Positions 1 through 8,751 of a stretch of 64,000 nt of DNA are shown here, piece by piece (position 1 is the first letter of the stretch; every line of letters starts with the position of its first letter). Source of the stretch: Halopseudomonas nanhaiensis (GTDB lineage: Bacteria; Pseudomonadota; Gammaproteobacteria; Pseudomonadales; Pseudomonadaceae); assembly GCF_020025155.1 (NCBI RefSeq), contig NZ_CP073751.1, forward strand, positions 3,473,501-3,537,500, read 5' to 3'. The position numbers and the translations under genes were made by a program. The notes beneath the pieces are model-generated. The model searched no databases and had not been told where the DNA came from. It saw nothing but the letters and a program-made list of their open reading frames with translations.

Positions 1-80
1 ACGCGGCCTACCAGACCGACATCGGTGGCCAACTGATGGATGCCATTGCCAGAAAGCTGGAAGCGAGACCTGGCGCATAG
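1..80 (+). CDS. gshB: Glutathione synthetase, C-terminal end (partial)
   Basis: Only the last 25 codons are in the window, in frame 3, ending at the TAG at 78-80. The visible tail contains DIGGQLMDAIARK, which fits the C-terminus of GshB, the ATP-grasp enzyme that joins gamma-glutamylcysteine and glycine to make glutathione in the cytoplasm. The call rests mostly on context: gshB lies directly before the tonB-like gene, yqgE, ruvX and the pyr genes in Pseudomonas. The tail alone is too short to prove it. Confidence 0.65.
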   Translation, partial: AAYQTDIGGQLMDAIARKLEARPGA

Positions 81-144
81 ACTTTTGCCACAGGGAGCGG
101 CAGACTGCGCTGCAATCGGCCGCTCGCTACAGCCTACGGATAGC

Positions 145-1044
145 ATGAATACAGCAGCAACAGTCACCGCCGCGCCTGTTACCCCTACCGTGACACCCCG
201 CGACCGCCTCGGATTCACCCTGTTTCTGGCGGCAGTTCTGCACGCCCTGCTGATTCTCGGCGTGACCTTTGACCTGCCAACACCCAGCGAGCTGTCGCGT
301 GCGCTGGAAATCACCCTGGCTACACAACCCAGCGAGCAGACTCCCGAGCAGGCCGACTATCTTGCCCAGGTCAATCAGGAGGGCAGTGGCACGCTGGACG
401 AGAAGGCCGCACCGAGTACCACGGAAGAGGCCGAACTGCAGGACAGCGAGATCAATCAGGTAACGCCGGCACAGGAAGCCAGCGCACCACCGCCCGAGCC
501 GGTTCAGCCCAAACAGATCGTCACCACCAGCGCAGCCTCCCCCGACCGCGTCCGTCGCGCACCCGAGATACCCGACCCGGTGGAGGCACCTAGCCCCGCG
601 CAACGCTTCGACATGTCGCGCCTCTCGCAGGAAATTGCCAGCCTCGAGGCCCAACTGGCAGAAGAACGCCAGCTCTACGCCAAGCGCCCGCGTGTTCATC
701 GGCTCAACGCCGCCTCGACGATGCAGGACAAGGGTGCCTATTACAAGGATGCCTGGCGGCGCAAGGTCGAACGCGTCGGCAACCAGAACTACCCTGCCGA
801 GGCTCGCGACCAGCGCATCTATGGCAGCCTGCGCATGCTGGTCGCCATCAACCGCGACGGAACGCTGCGCGAAGTGCGCATCCTCGAGAGCTCTGGACAC
901 ACCGTGCTGGACAATGCCGCGCTGCGCATCGTGCGCCTGGCCGCCCCCTACGCCCCATTCACCGGCGACCTGATCGATGTCGATGTACTGGAGATCATCC
1001 GTACCTGGCGCTTCGAGCGGGGCGACCGCGTCTCGAGCTTCTGA
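145..1044 (+). CDS. tonB: TonB-family energy transducer (TonB3-like)
   Basis: This 299-residue protein has a short cytoplasmic N-terminus, one membrane segment (about residues 19-38, LFLAAVLHALLILGVTF), a long Pro/Glu/Ala-rich periplasmic spacer and a C-terminal TonB domain (about 215-299) with YPAEARDQRIYGSLRMLVAI and a final TWRFERGD stretch. TonB proteins couple the ExbB/ExbD proton-driven motor to outer-membrane transport. No exbBD is nearby. In P. aeruginosa the homologue at this position (PA0406, TonB3) has been linked to twitching motility, and pilT/pilU lie 8 kb away here. I start at ATG 145 because it precedes the membrane anchor directly; the open frame runs back to 40, but that extension is not conserved-looking. 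The spacer sequence is low complexity. Confidence 0.85.
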   Translation: MNTAATVTAAPVTPTVTPRDRLGFTLFLAAVLHALLILGVTFDLPTPSELSRALEITLATQPSEQTPEQADYLAQVNQEGSGTLDEKAAPSTTEEAELQDSEINQVTPAQEASAPPPEPVQPKQIVTTSAASPDRVRRAPEIPDPVEAPSPAQRFDMSRLSQEIASLEAQLAEERQLYAKRPRVHRLNAASTMQDKGAYYKDAWRRKVERVGNQNYPAEARDQRIYGSLRMLVAINRDGTLREVRILESSGHTVLDNAALRIVRLAAPYAPFTGDLIDVDVLEIIRTWRFERGDRVSSF

Positions 1045-1119
1045 GACAGGTTGCGCAGCAACGGACATGCGTCCGATCACACCCTTGCTCTGCTCGCGCT
1101 TCGCCCCAATACTAGGCGC

Positions 1120-1689
1120 ATGACTCAGACCACAGCGACCTACCTGACCCATCATTTCCTCATCGCGATGCCGCACATGGCTGATCCGCGCTTCGTTCAC
1201 AGCCTGATCTACCTGTGCGAGCACAGCGAGGAAGGTGCGATGGGTATCGTCATAAACCAGCTCAGCGGCCTGAACCTGTCGGACATCATCGAGCAGGCAG
1301 CTCCGGACGTGGATGTGCCCCCTTCGGTGGGTCTGCGCCCGGTCTACAACGGCGGACCGGTGCAGACAGAGCGCGGTTTCGTGCTGCATTCCGGCCATAC
1401 CCGATGGGAAGCCAGCCTTGATCTCGGGGCACTGCATCTGACCACGTCTCGGGATATCCTGGTCGACATGGCACATGGGGCAGGTCCGGACGAATCACTC
1501 GTCGCCCTGGGCTACGCCGGCTGGGAAGCCGGGCAGCTGGACCAGGAGCTGGGAGACAACTGCTGGCTGAGCGTGCCGGCCGAGCACCACATCCTGTTTC
1601 AGGTTCCCAGCGAGCAGCGGCTGGCTGCAGCAGCGCAAAGCCTGGGCATAGACCTGAATCTGCTGACCAGCCAGGCTGGTCACGCCTGA
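1120..1689 (+). CDS. yqgE: YqgE/AlgH family protein (UPF0301)
   Basis: The 189-residue product matches the usual length of the YqgE/AlgH family. Typical family signatures are the N-terminal HHFLIAMPHMADPRF, the EEGAMGIVINQLSG stretch, VYNGGPVQTERGFVLH and the C-terminal GYAGWEAGQLDQEL. The biochemical role is not settled; in P. aeruginosa algH has been tied to alginate regulation. I place the start at ATG 1120 since translation then begins about ten residues before the conserved core; the upstream in-frame extension to 1051 looks non-coding. The stop codon overlaps the ruvX start (TGATG), so the two are very probably co-translated. Confidence 0.92.
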   Translation: MTQTTATYLTHHFLIAMPHMADPRFVHSLIYLCEHSEEGAMGIVINQLSGLNLSDIIEQAAPDVDVPPSVGLRPVYNGGPVQTERGFVLHSGHTRWEASLDLGALHLTTSRDILVDMAHGAGPDESLVALGYAGWEAGQLDQELGDNCWLSVPAEHHILFQVPSEQRLAAAAQSLGIDLNLLTSQAGHA

Positions 1690-2126
1690 TGGACCGACCG
1701 CAGAGGCTGCTGGGATTCGACTACGGTACGCGCCAGATCGGCGTCGCCGTCGGCCAGACGCTGACCGGAAATGCGCAACCGTTGTGCGTGCTGAAGGCGC
1801 GTGACGGCATACCTGACTGGCAGCAGATCGCCGCGCTGATCGATGAGTGGAAACCCGACGCCCTGGTTGTCGGGCTGCCGCTGAACATGGACGGCACCCC
1901 CAGCGATATGAGCGCACGGGCGCAGAAGTTCGCCCGCCGCCTGGAGGGTCGCTATCACCTTGCAGTGCACTGCGTGGACGAGCGGCTGTCGACCTTCGAG
2001 GCCAAGCAGACGCTGCGCGACGCCCGCCGTACGCCCAGCAGCTACCGCGACGATCCTGTCGACGCGCTGGCTGCGGCGCTGCTGTTACAGACCTGGCTGG
2101 GTGAGAAACCCACGGAGCACTCATGA
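1689..2126 (+). CDS. ruvX: Holliday-junction-resolvase-like RNase RuvX/YqgF
   Basis: A 145-residue RNase H-fold protein. The first acidic catalytic residue lies in [16 protein letters not shown] (residues 7-22), followed by the [11 protein letters not shown] loop, the [10 protein letters not shown] motif and the late acidic [12 protein letters not shown] motif. YqgF/RuvX proteins trim the 5' end of pre-16S rRNA and have also been proposed as Holliday junction resolvases. The gene starts one base inside the yqgE stop and overlaps pyrR by four bases (ATGA), so it sits in a translationally coupled run from yqgE into the pyr genes. Confidence 0.93.
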   Translation: MDRPQRLLGFDYGTRQIGVAVGQTLTGNAQPLCVLKARDGIPDWQQIAALIDEWKPDALVVGLPLNMDGTPSDMSARAQKFARRLEGRYHLAVHCVDERLSTFEAKQTLRDARRTPSSYRDDPVDALAAALLLQTWLGEKPTEHS

Positions 2127-2629
2127 TCACACTTCCGGACGTCGACACGCTGCTCGACGCCATGGCCCGTTCGCTGGATGAGCACCTCGCACGCAATGCC
2201 CGCGACAACATAGCTTTCGTCGGCATACACACCGGCGGAGTATGGGTGGCCGAACGGCTGCGCCAGCGCTGTCTGCCCGATGCGCCACTGGGCACGCTGG
2301 ATATTGCCTTCTATCGCGACGACTTCGAGCAGCACGGACTCCCGCAGCGGGTCAGGCCATCGGAGCTGCCGTTCAGCGTCGATGATCGCCATCTGGTTCT
2401 GGTCGACGACGTGCTGATGACCGGGCGTACCATCCGCGCCGCGCTCAACGAGCTGTTCGACTATGGCCGGCCGGCCTCGGTCACGCTGGTTACGCTGCTC
2501 GATATCGAAGCGCGTCAGTTGCCGATCCGTGCCGATGTGCTTGGGGCGAGCCTGGCCCTTCCACCCGGCCAACGGGTAAAATTGACGGGCCCCGAGCCGC
2601 TCAAGCTGACCCTGAACCCGAGCCAATGA
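2123..2629 (+). CDS. pyrR: Bifunctional pyr regulator / uracil phosphoribosyltransferase PyrR
   Basis: The 168-residue protein has a type I phosphoribosyltransferase fold with the PRPP loop [13 protein letters not shown] at residues 91-103 and an earlier [13 protein letters not shown] segment. PyrR binds uridine nucleotides and has weak uracil phosphoribosyltransferase activity. In Bacillus it acts on mRNA anti-antiterminators, while in Pseudomonas a regulatory role on pyrimidine genes has been proposed. It overlaps ruvX by ATGA and is 7 bases from pyrB. I see no attenuator in that 7-base gap, so any PyrR control must act elsewhere. Confidence 0.93.
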   Translation: MITLPDVDTLLDAMARSLDEHLARNARDNIAFVGIHTGGVWVAERLRQRCLPDAPLGTLDIAFYRDDFEQHGLPQRVRPSELPFSVDDRHLVLVDDVLMTGRTIRAALNELFDYGRPASVTLVTLLDIEARQLPIRADVLGASLALPPGQRVKLTGPEPLKLTLNPSQ

Positions 2630-2636
2630 GAGACAC

Positions 2637-3632
2637 ATGATCGCCAAGCCCAGCCATCTGCAACTCAATGCCCAGGGTCAACTCAGGCACTTCCTGTCGA
2701 TCGAGGGGCTGTCGCGGGACATTCTCACCGAGCTGCTCGACACCGCCGACTCCTTCCTGGAGGTCGGCGAGCGGGCGGTGAAGAAGGTGCCGCTGCTCCG
2801 CGGCAAGACCGTGTGCAACGTGTTCTTCGAAAACTCGACACGCACCCGGACCACCTTCGAGCTCGCCGCCAAGCGCCTTTCGGCGGACGTACTCAACCTG
2901 AACATCTCCACCTCCTCGACCAGCAAGGGCGAAACGCTGTACGACACCCTGCGCAATCTCGAAGCGATGGCGGCGGACATGTTCATCGTGCGCCACGGCG
3001 ACTCGGGCGCCGCGCATTTCATTGCCGAACGCGTCTGTCCTGACGTCGCGATCATCAACGCCGGGGACGGCAATCACGCGCACCCGACGCAGGCGATGCT
3101 CGACATGCTGACCATCCGCCGGCACAGGGGCGACTTCACTGGCCTGTCGGTGGCGATCGTCGGCGATATCCTGCACTCGCGCGTAGCGCGCTCGAACATG
3201 CTCGCGCTCAAGGCGCTGGGGTGTCCGGACATCCGCGTCATCGCGCCAAGGACGCTGCTGCCGGTAGGAATCGAGCAGTACGGCGTCACCGTCTACAACG
3301 ACCTGCGTGTCGGGCTGCGCGACGTCGACGTGGTGATCATGCTTCGATTGCAGAAGGAGCGTATGCAAAGCGGTCTGCTGCCGAGCGAAGGCGAGTTCTA
3401 CCGCCTTTACGGTCTTACATCGGACACCCTTGCGCTGGCCCGTCCGGACGCTCTGGTGATGCATCCCGGACCGATCAACCGCGGCGTGGAGATCGAATCG
3501 GCGGTCGCTGACGGTCCGCAGTCGGTCATCCTCAACCAGGTCACCTACGGCATCGCGGTGCGCATGGCCGTCATGTCGATGGCCATGGCCGGTCAGAACA
3601 CCCAGCGCCAGCTCAACCAGGAAAACCATTGA
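2637..3632 (+). CDS. pyrB: Aspartate carbamoyltransferase catalytic subunit
   Basis: This 331-residue protein carries the carbamoyl-phosphate loop STRTRTT (residues 67-73), the SSTSKGET loop (93-100), [14 protein letters not shown], the [13 protein letters not shown] element and the [14 protein letters not shown] carboxy-terminal motif. It condenses carbamoyl phosphate with aspartate in pyrimidine synthesis. The N-terminal extension before [10 protein letters not shown] is typical of the Pseudomonas class A enzyme, which assembles as a dodecamer with the dihydroorotase-like subunit encoded next. The stop overlaps the next start (TGATG). Confidence 0.96.
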   Translation: MIAKPSHLQLNAQGQLRHFLSIEGLSRDILTELLDTADSFLEVGERAVKKVPLLRGKTVCNVFFENSTRTRTTFELAAKRLSADVLNLNISTSSTSKGETLYDTLRNLEAMAADMFIVRHGDSGAAHFIAERVCPDVAIINAGDGNHAHPTQAMLDMLTIRRHRGDFTGLSVAIVGDILHSRVARSNMLALKALGCPDIRVIAPRTLLPVGIEQYGVTVYNDLRVGLRDVDVVIMLRLQKERMQSGLLPSEGEFYRLYGLTSDTLALARPDALVMHPGPINRGVEIESAVADGPQSVILNQVTYGIAVRMAVMSMAMAGQNTQRQLNQENH

Positions 3633-4915
3633 TGCGAGTCACCATCGAAGGCGCCCGGGTGATCGACCCGGCCACGCAACTGGACCAGATTACCGATATA
3701 CACCTCGACAACGGGCTGGTGCATGCGATCGGAGCCGCGCCGGAAGGATTCGCCGCGCATCAGGTGATCGACGCCCGAGGGCTGATTGCTGCACCGGGAC
3801 TGGTCGATCTCAACGCCAGCCTGCGCGAGCCCGGTCAGTCGCACAAGGGGACCATCGCCAGCGAAACCCGCGCTGCAGCAGCCGGCGGCGTGACCAGTCT
3901 GTGCTGCCCACCGGATACGCGGCCGGTGCTGGATACGCCGGCGGTGGCCGAGTTGATCTTCGACCGTACCGAACGCGCCGGCCAGGTGCGCGTATTCCCC
4001 ATCGGCGCGCTGACGCGGGGGCTCGATGGCGAGCATCTCAGCGAGCTGGTCGCCCTGCGCGACGCCGGCTGTGTCGGCTTCACCCAGGGTCTGGCGCCGA
4101 TGAAGAGCAATCGCATTCTGCGACGGGCGCTCGAGTACGCGGCGGGCTTCAACCTGCCGGTGATCTTCACTCCGCAGGACCCGGATCTGGCGGAAGGCGG
4201 CATGGCCCATGAAGGCCCGACCGCGTCACGGCTTGGCCTGGTCGGCATTCCCGAGGCAGCCGAAACCGTGGCACTGTCACGGGATCTCCTGCTCATAGAG
4301 CAGACCGGCGTACGCGCGCATTTCAGCGGGCTGAGCAGCGCGCGTGCCATGGACATGCTGGCCGACGCCCAGGCGCGCGGCTTGCCGGTCACCGCCGACG
4401 TGGCCATGTATCAGTTGCTGCTGTGCGACGAACAACTCGAGGGCTTCTCAAGCCTGCTACATGTGCAGCCGCCGCTGCGCAGCGCGACAGACCGTGCAGC
4501 TCTGCTCGAAGCGGTCAAGAGCGGCGTGGTGCAGGCCATCTCCTCGCACCATCGACCACACGAATCGGAAGCCAAACGCGTGCCCTTTGCCGCATCCGCC
4601 CCCGGCATCAGCAGCGTGGAGATTCTCCTGCCGCTGGCGCTGAACCTGGTCGCCGACGGCGTGCTCGAGCTTCCGGCCGTGCTGGCGCGTCTGACCAGCG
4701 GACCGGCTGCGGCGCTGGCGCTGCCCGCTGGCAGACTGGCGCCCGGCGATGTGGCGGACATCGTGTTGTTCGACCCGGCTCAGGCCAGCGAGATCGGTCA
4801 GAACTGGCTCTCGCGAGGCAGCAACTGTCCTTTCGTCGGAGAAGGTGCGCCCGGCGTGGTAACCCACACGTTCAGTCAGGGAAAACTGGTGTACCAGGCG
4901 CAGCAAATCGTCTAG
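3632..4915 (+). CDS. pyrC': Non-catalytic dihydroorotase-like subunit of aspartate transcarbamoylase (PyrC')
   Basis: The 427-residue protein has the full amidohydrolase fold of a class I dihydroorotase, but the metal ligands are gone. The DxHxH motif reads DLNAS (residues 59-63), the region normally containing a ligand His before ED reads VIFTPQDPDL, the HxST position reads FSGLSS, and the catalytic Asp in the TDHAPH motif is SSHHRPH. It should therefore not be an active dihydroorotase. In Pseudomonas such PyrC'/PyrX proteins are structural partners needed for PyrB assembly. ATG 3632 overlaps the pyrB stop; a TTG one codon upstream is the only alternative. A true pyrC must lie elsewhere. Confidence 0.93.
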   Translation: MRVTIEGARVIDPATQLDQITDIHLDNGLVHAIGAAPEGFAAHQVIDARGLIAAPGLVDLNASLREPGQSHKGTIASETRAAAAGGVTSLCCPPDTRPVLDTPAVAELIFDRTERAGQVRVFPIGALTRGLDGEHLSELVALRDAGCVGFTQGLAPMKSNRILRRALEYAAGFNLPVIFTPQDPDLAEGGMAHEGPTASRLGLVGIPEAAETVALSRDLLLIEQTGVRAHFSGLSSARAMDMLADAQARGLPVTADVAMYQLLLCDEQLEGFSSLLHVQPPLRSATDRAALLEAVKSGVVQAISSHHRPHESEAKRVPFAASAPGISSVEILLPLALNLVADGVLELPAVLARLTSGPAAALALPAGRLAPGDVADIVLFDPAQASEIGQNWLSRGSNCPFVGEGAPGVVTHTFSQGKLVYQAQQIV

Positions 4916-4953
4916 ATTAGCCCGCTTTGCGGTCAGGGCATAAGGGACTCTCC

Positions 4954-6945
4954 ATGGCGGCGTTCGGACTACGTGGCAAATCGCTTCTGGCGCTTTTGCT
5001 CGCCTGCATTCTCGCACTGGTGCCTGCCGCCCTGATCGGCTGGCTCGCCCTTGAGGGCATTCGCGACCACTTCGGCGAAGCCTATGCACGCAACGCTACC
5101 CTCCTCAGCCGTGAGCGCATCCGGGCGCCGATTTCCCGGGAGCTGGCGTTATCGCTGCGCCTGGCAGATTCGGAAGTCACTCGCCAGTGGTTGAACGATG
5201 AACAGGACCCCGCGAAGCGCCAGCTGTTTTTCCGCGAAGCCGAGCGCTACCGCCGCGATTTCCGCGACAACGCCTACTTCATCGGCAGCGTCGGCAGCCT
5301 CGGCTACTATTTCAACAGCGACGAACAACCGACCAGCAGCGAGCCGCGTTACACCCTGAGCCGGGACAAGGACAGTGACTCCTGGTTCTTTGCCACCCTG
5401 CGCAACGCCGAAGCGTTCAACATCAACGTCGATTACAACGCACTGCTCGACACGACCAAGGTCTGGTTCAATATCCTGGTCACCGACGATCAGAAGGTTC
5501 TCGGCCTGGCCGGCTCCGGAGTGGATCTCTCAACGTTCATCCGCGATTTCATCGCCACCGATGAGCCGGGCGTGAGCCCCATGATCATCGACACGCAAGG
5601 CGCGATCCAGGCTCATCAGAACCGCTCGCTGATTGCGCTGAACTCCGGAGCGCGCAGTGATGCCGAAGCGGACAACAGCCTCTTCGGCCTGCTCGCCGAC
5701 AACACGCAGCGCAAGGCGGTGCGTGTTGCCATGGAGCGCACCCGATCCCAGCCGGACCGACTGGAAATCGTCCCCGTGTCGATTGACGGCAGCCATCAGC
5801 TGCTGGCGCTTGCCTTCATTCCCGAACTTGGCTGGTATGTGGTCAACGGTGTCGACCTGAGCAGCGCGCAGATCATCGACAGCCGCTGGCTGGTGCCGCT
5901 GCTGATTGCCCTGGCCGGCCTCGTCCTGGTGCTGATCGTGCTTTTTGCCCTGGCCATCGACCGACTGCTGCTGCGTCCTCTGGAGCAGCTCAAGCGCAGC
6001 GCGCAAGCCATGGCAGCAGGCGACTACGATGTGCGCATGCCAGCCGGTCGCTCGGATGAAATCGGCGAGCTCAGCACGGCCTTCGGTGTGATGGCGCAGA
6101 AGGTCAGAAGCCACACCCAGGAGCTCGAGCAGCGGGTCCAGGCGCGCACGCTCGATCTTGAGCGGGCCAATCAGGAAATGGCCGCGGCGCACAAGAAAAT
6201 CGATGACTCCATCGACTATGCCAGCCTCATCCAGCGATCGATATTGCCCAACCGCGAGCTGATAAGTGCCGTGGGGCACAATCACGCTGTGCTCTGGCGC
6301 CCGCGTGATGTCGTTGGCGGTGACTTCTACGTCTTTCGCAGTGCGCAGCGAGCCTGCCTGTTCGGTGTTGTCGATTGCGCCGGGCATGGCGTGCCGGGCG
6401 CGCTGATGACCATGCTGGCCCACGCTGCGCTCGACCAGGCAATGTCCAGTGAACCGCTGAATGACCCGGCGGCGATCCTGCGGCGAACCGATCAGATCAT
6501 CCGTCACATGCTCAGCGATTCCGGCCAGCGCCGCTCGGTGGCGACCAACATGGACGTGGGTCTCGCTCACGTTGATCTGGATCAGCGCCAGGTCACCTTC
6601 TCGGGTGCGAAAATCGCCCTGTATTTCAGTGACGGCGAGCAGGTGGATCATGTCGACGGCTCGCGCAGAGCTCTCGGCGACCGACGGGGTGGTGAGTACC
6701 AGAACACGGCTGTGGCACTTTCTCCGGGACGGACCTTCTACCTTGCCACCGACGGGTTTCTCGACCAGGCTGGCGGCGAACGAGGCTTCGGCTTCGGTAA
6801 CAGCCGCTTCGCCAGCATGTTGCGTCAGCACGCCGAGCTGCCGCTGGACGAACAGAGTGCCGCATTCAGCGAAACGCTGGCGCGATACCAGGGTGAGTAT
6901 CCTCAGCGAGACGACATCACCATGCTGTGTTTCCGTTTCGATTGA
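4954..6945 (+). CDS. siaA: SiaA: membrane-bound sensor PP2C-type Ser/Thr phosphatase
   Basis: A 663-residue sensor, the same length I recall for P. aeruginosa SiaA. Order: membrane segment at about residues 8-33, a periplasmic double-CACHE-like domain (to about 300), a second membrane segment (VPLLIALAGLVLVLIVLFAL), a HAMP domain with RSDEIGELSTAF, a coiled coil (ELEQRVQARTLDLERANQEM) and a C-terminal SpoIIE/PP2C phosphatase. The phosphatase metal-binding acids are visible in VVGGDFYVF, DCAGHGVPGALM and the final RDDITMLCF, so it looks active. SiaA dephosphorylates SiaC, which then activates SiaD. ATG 4954 has an AAGGGA upstream; an in-frame TTG at 4927 is less likely. Confidence 0.92.
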   Translation: MAAFGLRGKSLLALLLACILALVPAALIGWLALEGIRDHFGEAYARNATLLSRERIRAPISRELALSLRLADSEVTRQWLNDEQDPAKRQLFFREAERYRRDFRDNAYFIGSVGSLGYYFNSDEQPTSSEPRYTLSRDKDSDSWFFATLRNAEAFNINVDYNALLDTTKVWFNILVTDDQKVLGLAGSGVDLSTFIRDFIATDEPGVSPMIIDTQGAIQAHQNRSLIALNSGARSDAEADNSLFGLLADNTQRKAVRVAMERTRSQPDRLEIVPVSIDGSHQLLALAFIPELGWYVVNGVDLSSAQIIDSRWLVPLLIALAGLVLVLIVLFALAIDRLLLRPLEQLKRSAQAMAAGDYDVRMPAGRSDEIGELSTAFGVMAQKVRSHTQELEQRVQARTLDLERANQEMAAAHKKIDDSIDYASLIQRSILPNRELISAVGHNHAVLWRPRDVVGGDFYVFRSAQRACLFGVVDCAGHGVPGALMTMLAHAALDQAMSSEPLNDPAAILRRTDQIIRHMLSDSGQRRSVATNMDVGLAHVDLDQRQVTFSGAKIALYFSDGEQVDHVDGSRRALGDRRGGEYQNTAVALSPGRTFYLATDGFLDQAGGERGFGFGNSRFASMLRQHAELPLDEQSAAFSETLARYQGEYPQRDDITMLCFRFD

Positions 6946-7002
6946 GCAGGCGAGCCCTGCTATGCTCTTTCGACTCCGCCAGCATCCTTTCCGGGAGCAG
7001 TA

Positions 7003-7545
7003 ATGGAAAACATCGATCTGTTCGCCATGCGCGAGCGATTCAACGATCAGCGCATCATGCTCTGCTTCAACGGGCCGATCACCCGTAGCCTGATCGAAGA
7101 GATCGGCAATGCTCTGCGCAACTACCTCTCCGCCGATCATGCTCATCCGTCGGCGGCCATGGACGTGTTCGCGGTGTACATCGAGATGACCCAGAACATC
7201 AGCCACTATTCTCGCGCCAAGGGCTGGAATGAGCAGGAAGGCGGCGCGACGGTCGTGGTCTCGCGGGACGACGACGGGCATTACATCGTTTCGGCAGGGA
7301 ATCTGATCGAGATGACAGACGGCCAGCGTCTGCTCGACGCTGTCGACTCGCTTGCCGGGCTCGACAAGGCGCAGCTCAAGTCCGCCTACAAGGAGCAACT
7401 CCGGCGCCCGCGGGACGCAGCCAAGCCAACGGGCGCCGGCCTGGGGCTGATCGACATCGCCCGCAAGGCAAGCCAGCCACTGGCAGCCACCCTTCAACCC
7501 GTCCCGGATGGTCGGGGCTTCTTCAGCCTGAGCGCTGTCATCTGA
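7003..7545 (+). CDS. siaB: SiaB: kinase of the SiaC partner protein
   Basis: This 180-residue protein corresponds to SiaB, a GHKL-like kinase that phosphorylates SiaC and so opposes SiaA. Visible features are the N-terminal INLF-like helix region, the FAVYIEMTQNISHYS segment (likely the N box helix) and the glycine-rich GAGLGLIDIARKA near the C-terminus (about residues 146-158), which resembles a G box. It lies between siaA and siaC with a GGGAGCAG Shine-Dalgarno sequence before ATG 7003. Identification rests on the gene order siaABCD and the match in size; the kinase motifs are weak by eye. Confidence 0.88.
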   Translation: MENIDLFAMRERFNDQRIMLCFNGPITRSLIEEIGNALRNYLSADHAHPSAAMDVFAVYIEMTQNISHYSRAKGWNEQEGGATVVVSRDDDGHYIVSAGNLIEMTDGQRLLDAVDSLAGLDKAQLKSAYKEQLRRPRDAAKPTGAGLGLIDIARKASQPLAATLQPVPDGRGFFSLSAVI

Positions 7546-7565
7546 ATGCTATGAGCCAAACCGTC

Positions 7566-7943
7566 ATGACCGATTTTTCCATTGCCGGCACCCAGTCGAC
7601 CCCCGAGATTCGCAGTGACTGGGAAGCAGGCAAGCTGTTTATGAAGGGTGATTCCTATCCGGAAAACTCCTACGAGCTGTTCAACCAGGTGTTCGAATGG
7701 ATCGAGGCATTTCTGGGAGAAGAGGAGCGGCCGCTCAAGCTCGAATTGCACCTGCTGTATCTGAATACGAGCAGTATCAAGGCCATGATGGACATTTTCG
7801 ACACACTGGAAGCTGCCCACGGCGACGGCAAGCCGGTGAGCGTCGACTGGTTCTACGACCAGCGCAACGAACGCGTCGCCGAACTGGCTGAAGAGTTCAA
7901 GGAAGACTGCACGTTTCCGTTCCAGATCGTCAGTCACAGCTGA
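7566..7943 (+). CDS. siaC: SiaC: phosphorylatable partner-switch protein that activates SiaD
   Basis: A 125-residue DUF1987 protein. With the ATG at 7566 (MTDFSIAGTQSTPEI) the threonine in LYLNTSSIKAMMDIFD is residue 68, matching the phosphorylation site Thr68 known in P. aeruginosa SiaC; the upstream ATG at 7551 would shift it to 73. Neither start has a strong Shine-Dalgarno sequence, so the numbering decides. Unphosphorylated SiaC binds SiaD and switches on c-di-GMP synthesis; SiaB adds and SiaA removes the phosphate. The stop is one base from the siaD start. Confidence 0.9.
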   Translation: MTDFSIAGTQSTPEIRSDWEAGKLFMKGDSYPENSYELFNQVFEWIEAFLGEEERPLKLELHLLYLNTSSIKAMMDIFDTLEAAHGDGKPVSVDWFYDQRNERVAELAEEFKEDCTFPFQIVSHS

Positions 7944-7944
7944 C

Positions 7945-8751
7945 ATGAAAGCCAATCGCGAGGCGCTCGAGGAGCGAATACGGCGGGTGCTGGCGGACCA
8001 GACCTCGCCGGCGAACCCTCTGAGCGAACCACTGGCTGAACTCTGGGAAGCACATCAGGACATGGCTCGGCGTATCGAACGCATCAGCCGCATTTCCGAT
8101 GCCTACCAGAGCGAAGCCAAGCGCAACGAGATGAGTCTCGCGCAACGCCTCAACAAACAGTTGCGTCAGCTGGAAAAGGTCGCGCGTATATCCGACCATT
8201 ACCAGAAGATCATGCATGACCTGAATCTCGCGCTTCGCGAGGCATCCACGCACGACCCTCTGACCGGCTTGCCCAACCGCCGGTTGATGCTTGAACGACT
8301 GCGTGAAGAATCCGAGCGGTTCCGGCGTTATCGTCACCCCTTCAGCATCGCCATGCTCGACATCGACCACTTCAAGCAGGTCAATGACAGATGGGGCCAT
8401 GAAGTGGGCGATCAGGTACTGACCGAGGTCGCCCGCGTGTTGCGCTCGGAGCTACGCGATCAGGATCTGTGCGGTCGGTGGGGCGGGGAAGAATTTCTCT
8501 TGCTGCTGCCGGAGACGCCCCTGGCATCGGCCGGCGTGGTACTGGACCGGGTGCGCGGAGCGGTGGAGCGGCTGAACGTACGAGTGCATACCGAAACGGT
8601 TGCGGTAACGGTAAGCATGGGGCTCGCCGAACATCACGACGACGAGACCTATTCCGATACCATCAACCACGCAGACAGCGCGCTGCTGGCGGCGAAGCGC
8701 CTGGGACGCAACCGGTTCGAGAAGGCCAGCAGAGCCGCATCGGCCGATTAG
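7945..8751 (+). CDS. siaD: SiaD: diguanylate cyclase
   Basis: The 268-residue protein has an N-terminal helical, heptad-like region (about 30-100, with RISRISDAYQSEAKRNEM and KVARISDHYQKIMHDL) and a C-terminal GGDEF domain. The active-site loop is GGEEF at 180-184, with an inhibitory I-site RDQD at 171-174 exactly five residues before it, so the enzyme should make c-di-GMP and be subject to product inhibition. The helical part is the SiaC-binding stalk in the P. aeruginosa protein. The gene ends in a four-base overlap with the convergent pilU stop, so the module has no room for its own terminator. Confidence 0.93.
   Translation: MKANREALEERIRRVLADQTSPANPLSEPLAELWEAHQDMARRIERISRISDAYQSEAKRNEMSLAQRLNKQLRQLEKVARISDHYQKIMHDLNLALREASTHDPLTGLPNRRLMLERLREESERFRRYRHPFSIAMLDIDHFKQVNDRWGHEVGDQVLTEVARVLRSELRDQDLCGRWGGEEFLLLLPETPLASAGVVLDRVRGAVERLNVRVHTETVAVTVSMGLAEHHDDETYSDTINHADSALLAAKRLGRNRFEKASRAASAD

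Noticed and set aside
127-1476. 449-codon open frame on the minus strand opposite tonB and yqgE
   Set aside because: It is antisense to two well-supported genes; its translation is low in recognisable motifs and rich in Arg/His/Gly, as expected from high-GC shadow frames.
5530-7497. 655-codon minus-strand frame opposite siaA and siaB
   Set aside because: Shadow of the SiaA and SiaB reading frames, whose motifs are clear; no domain seen in the antisense product.
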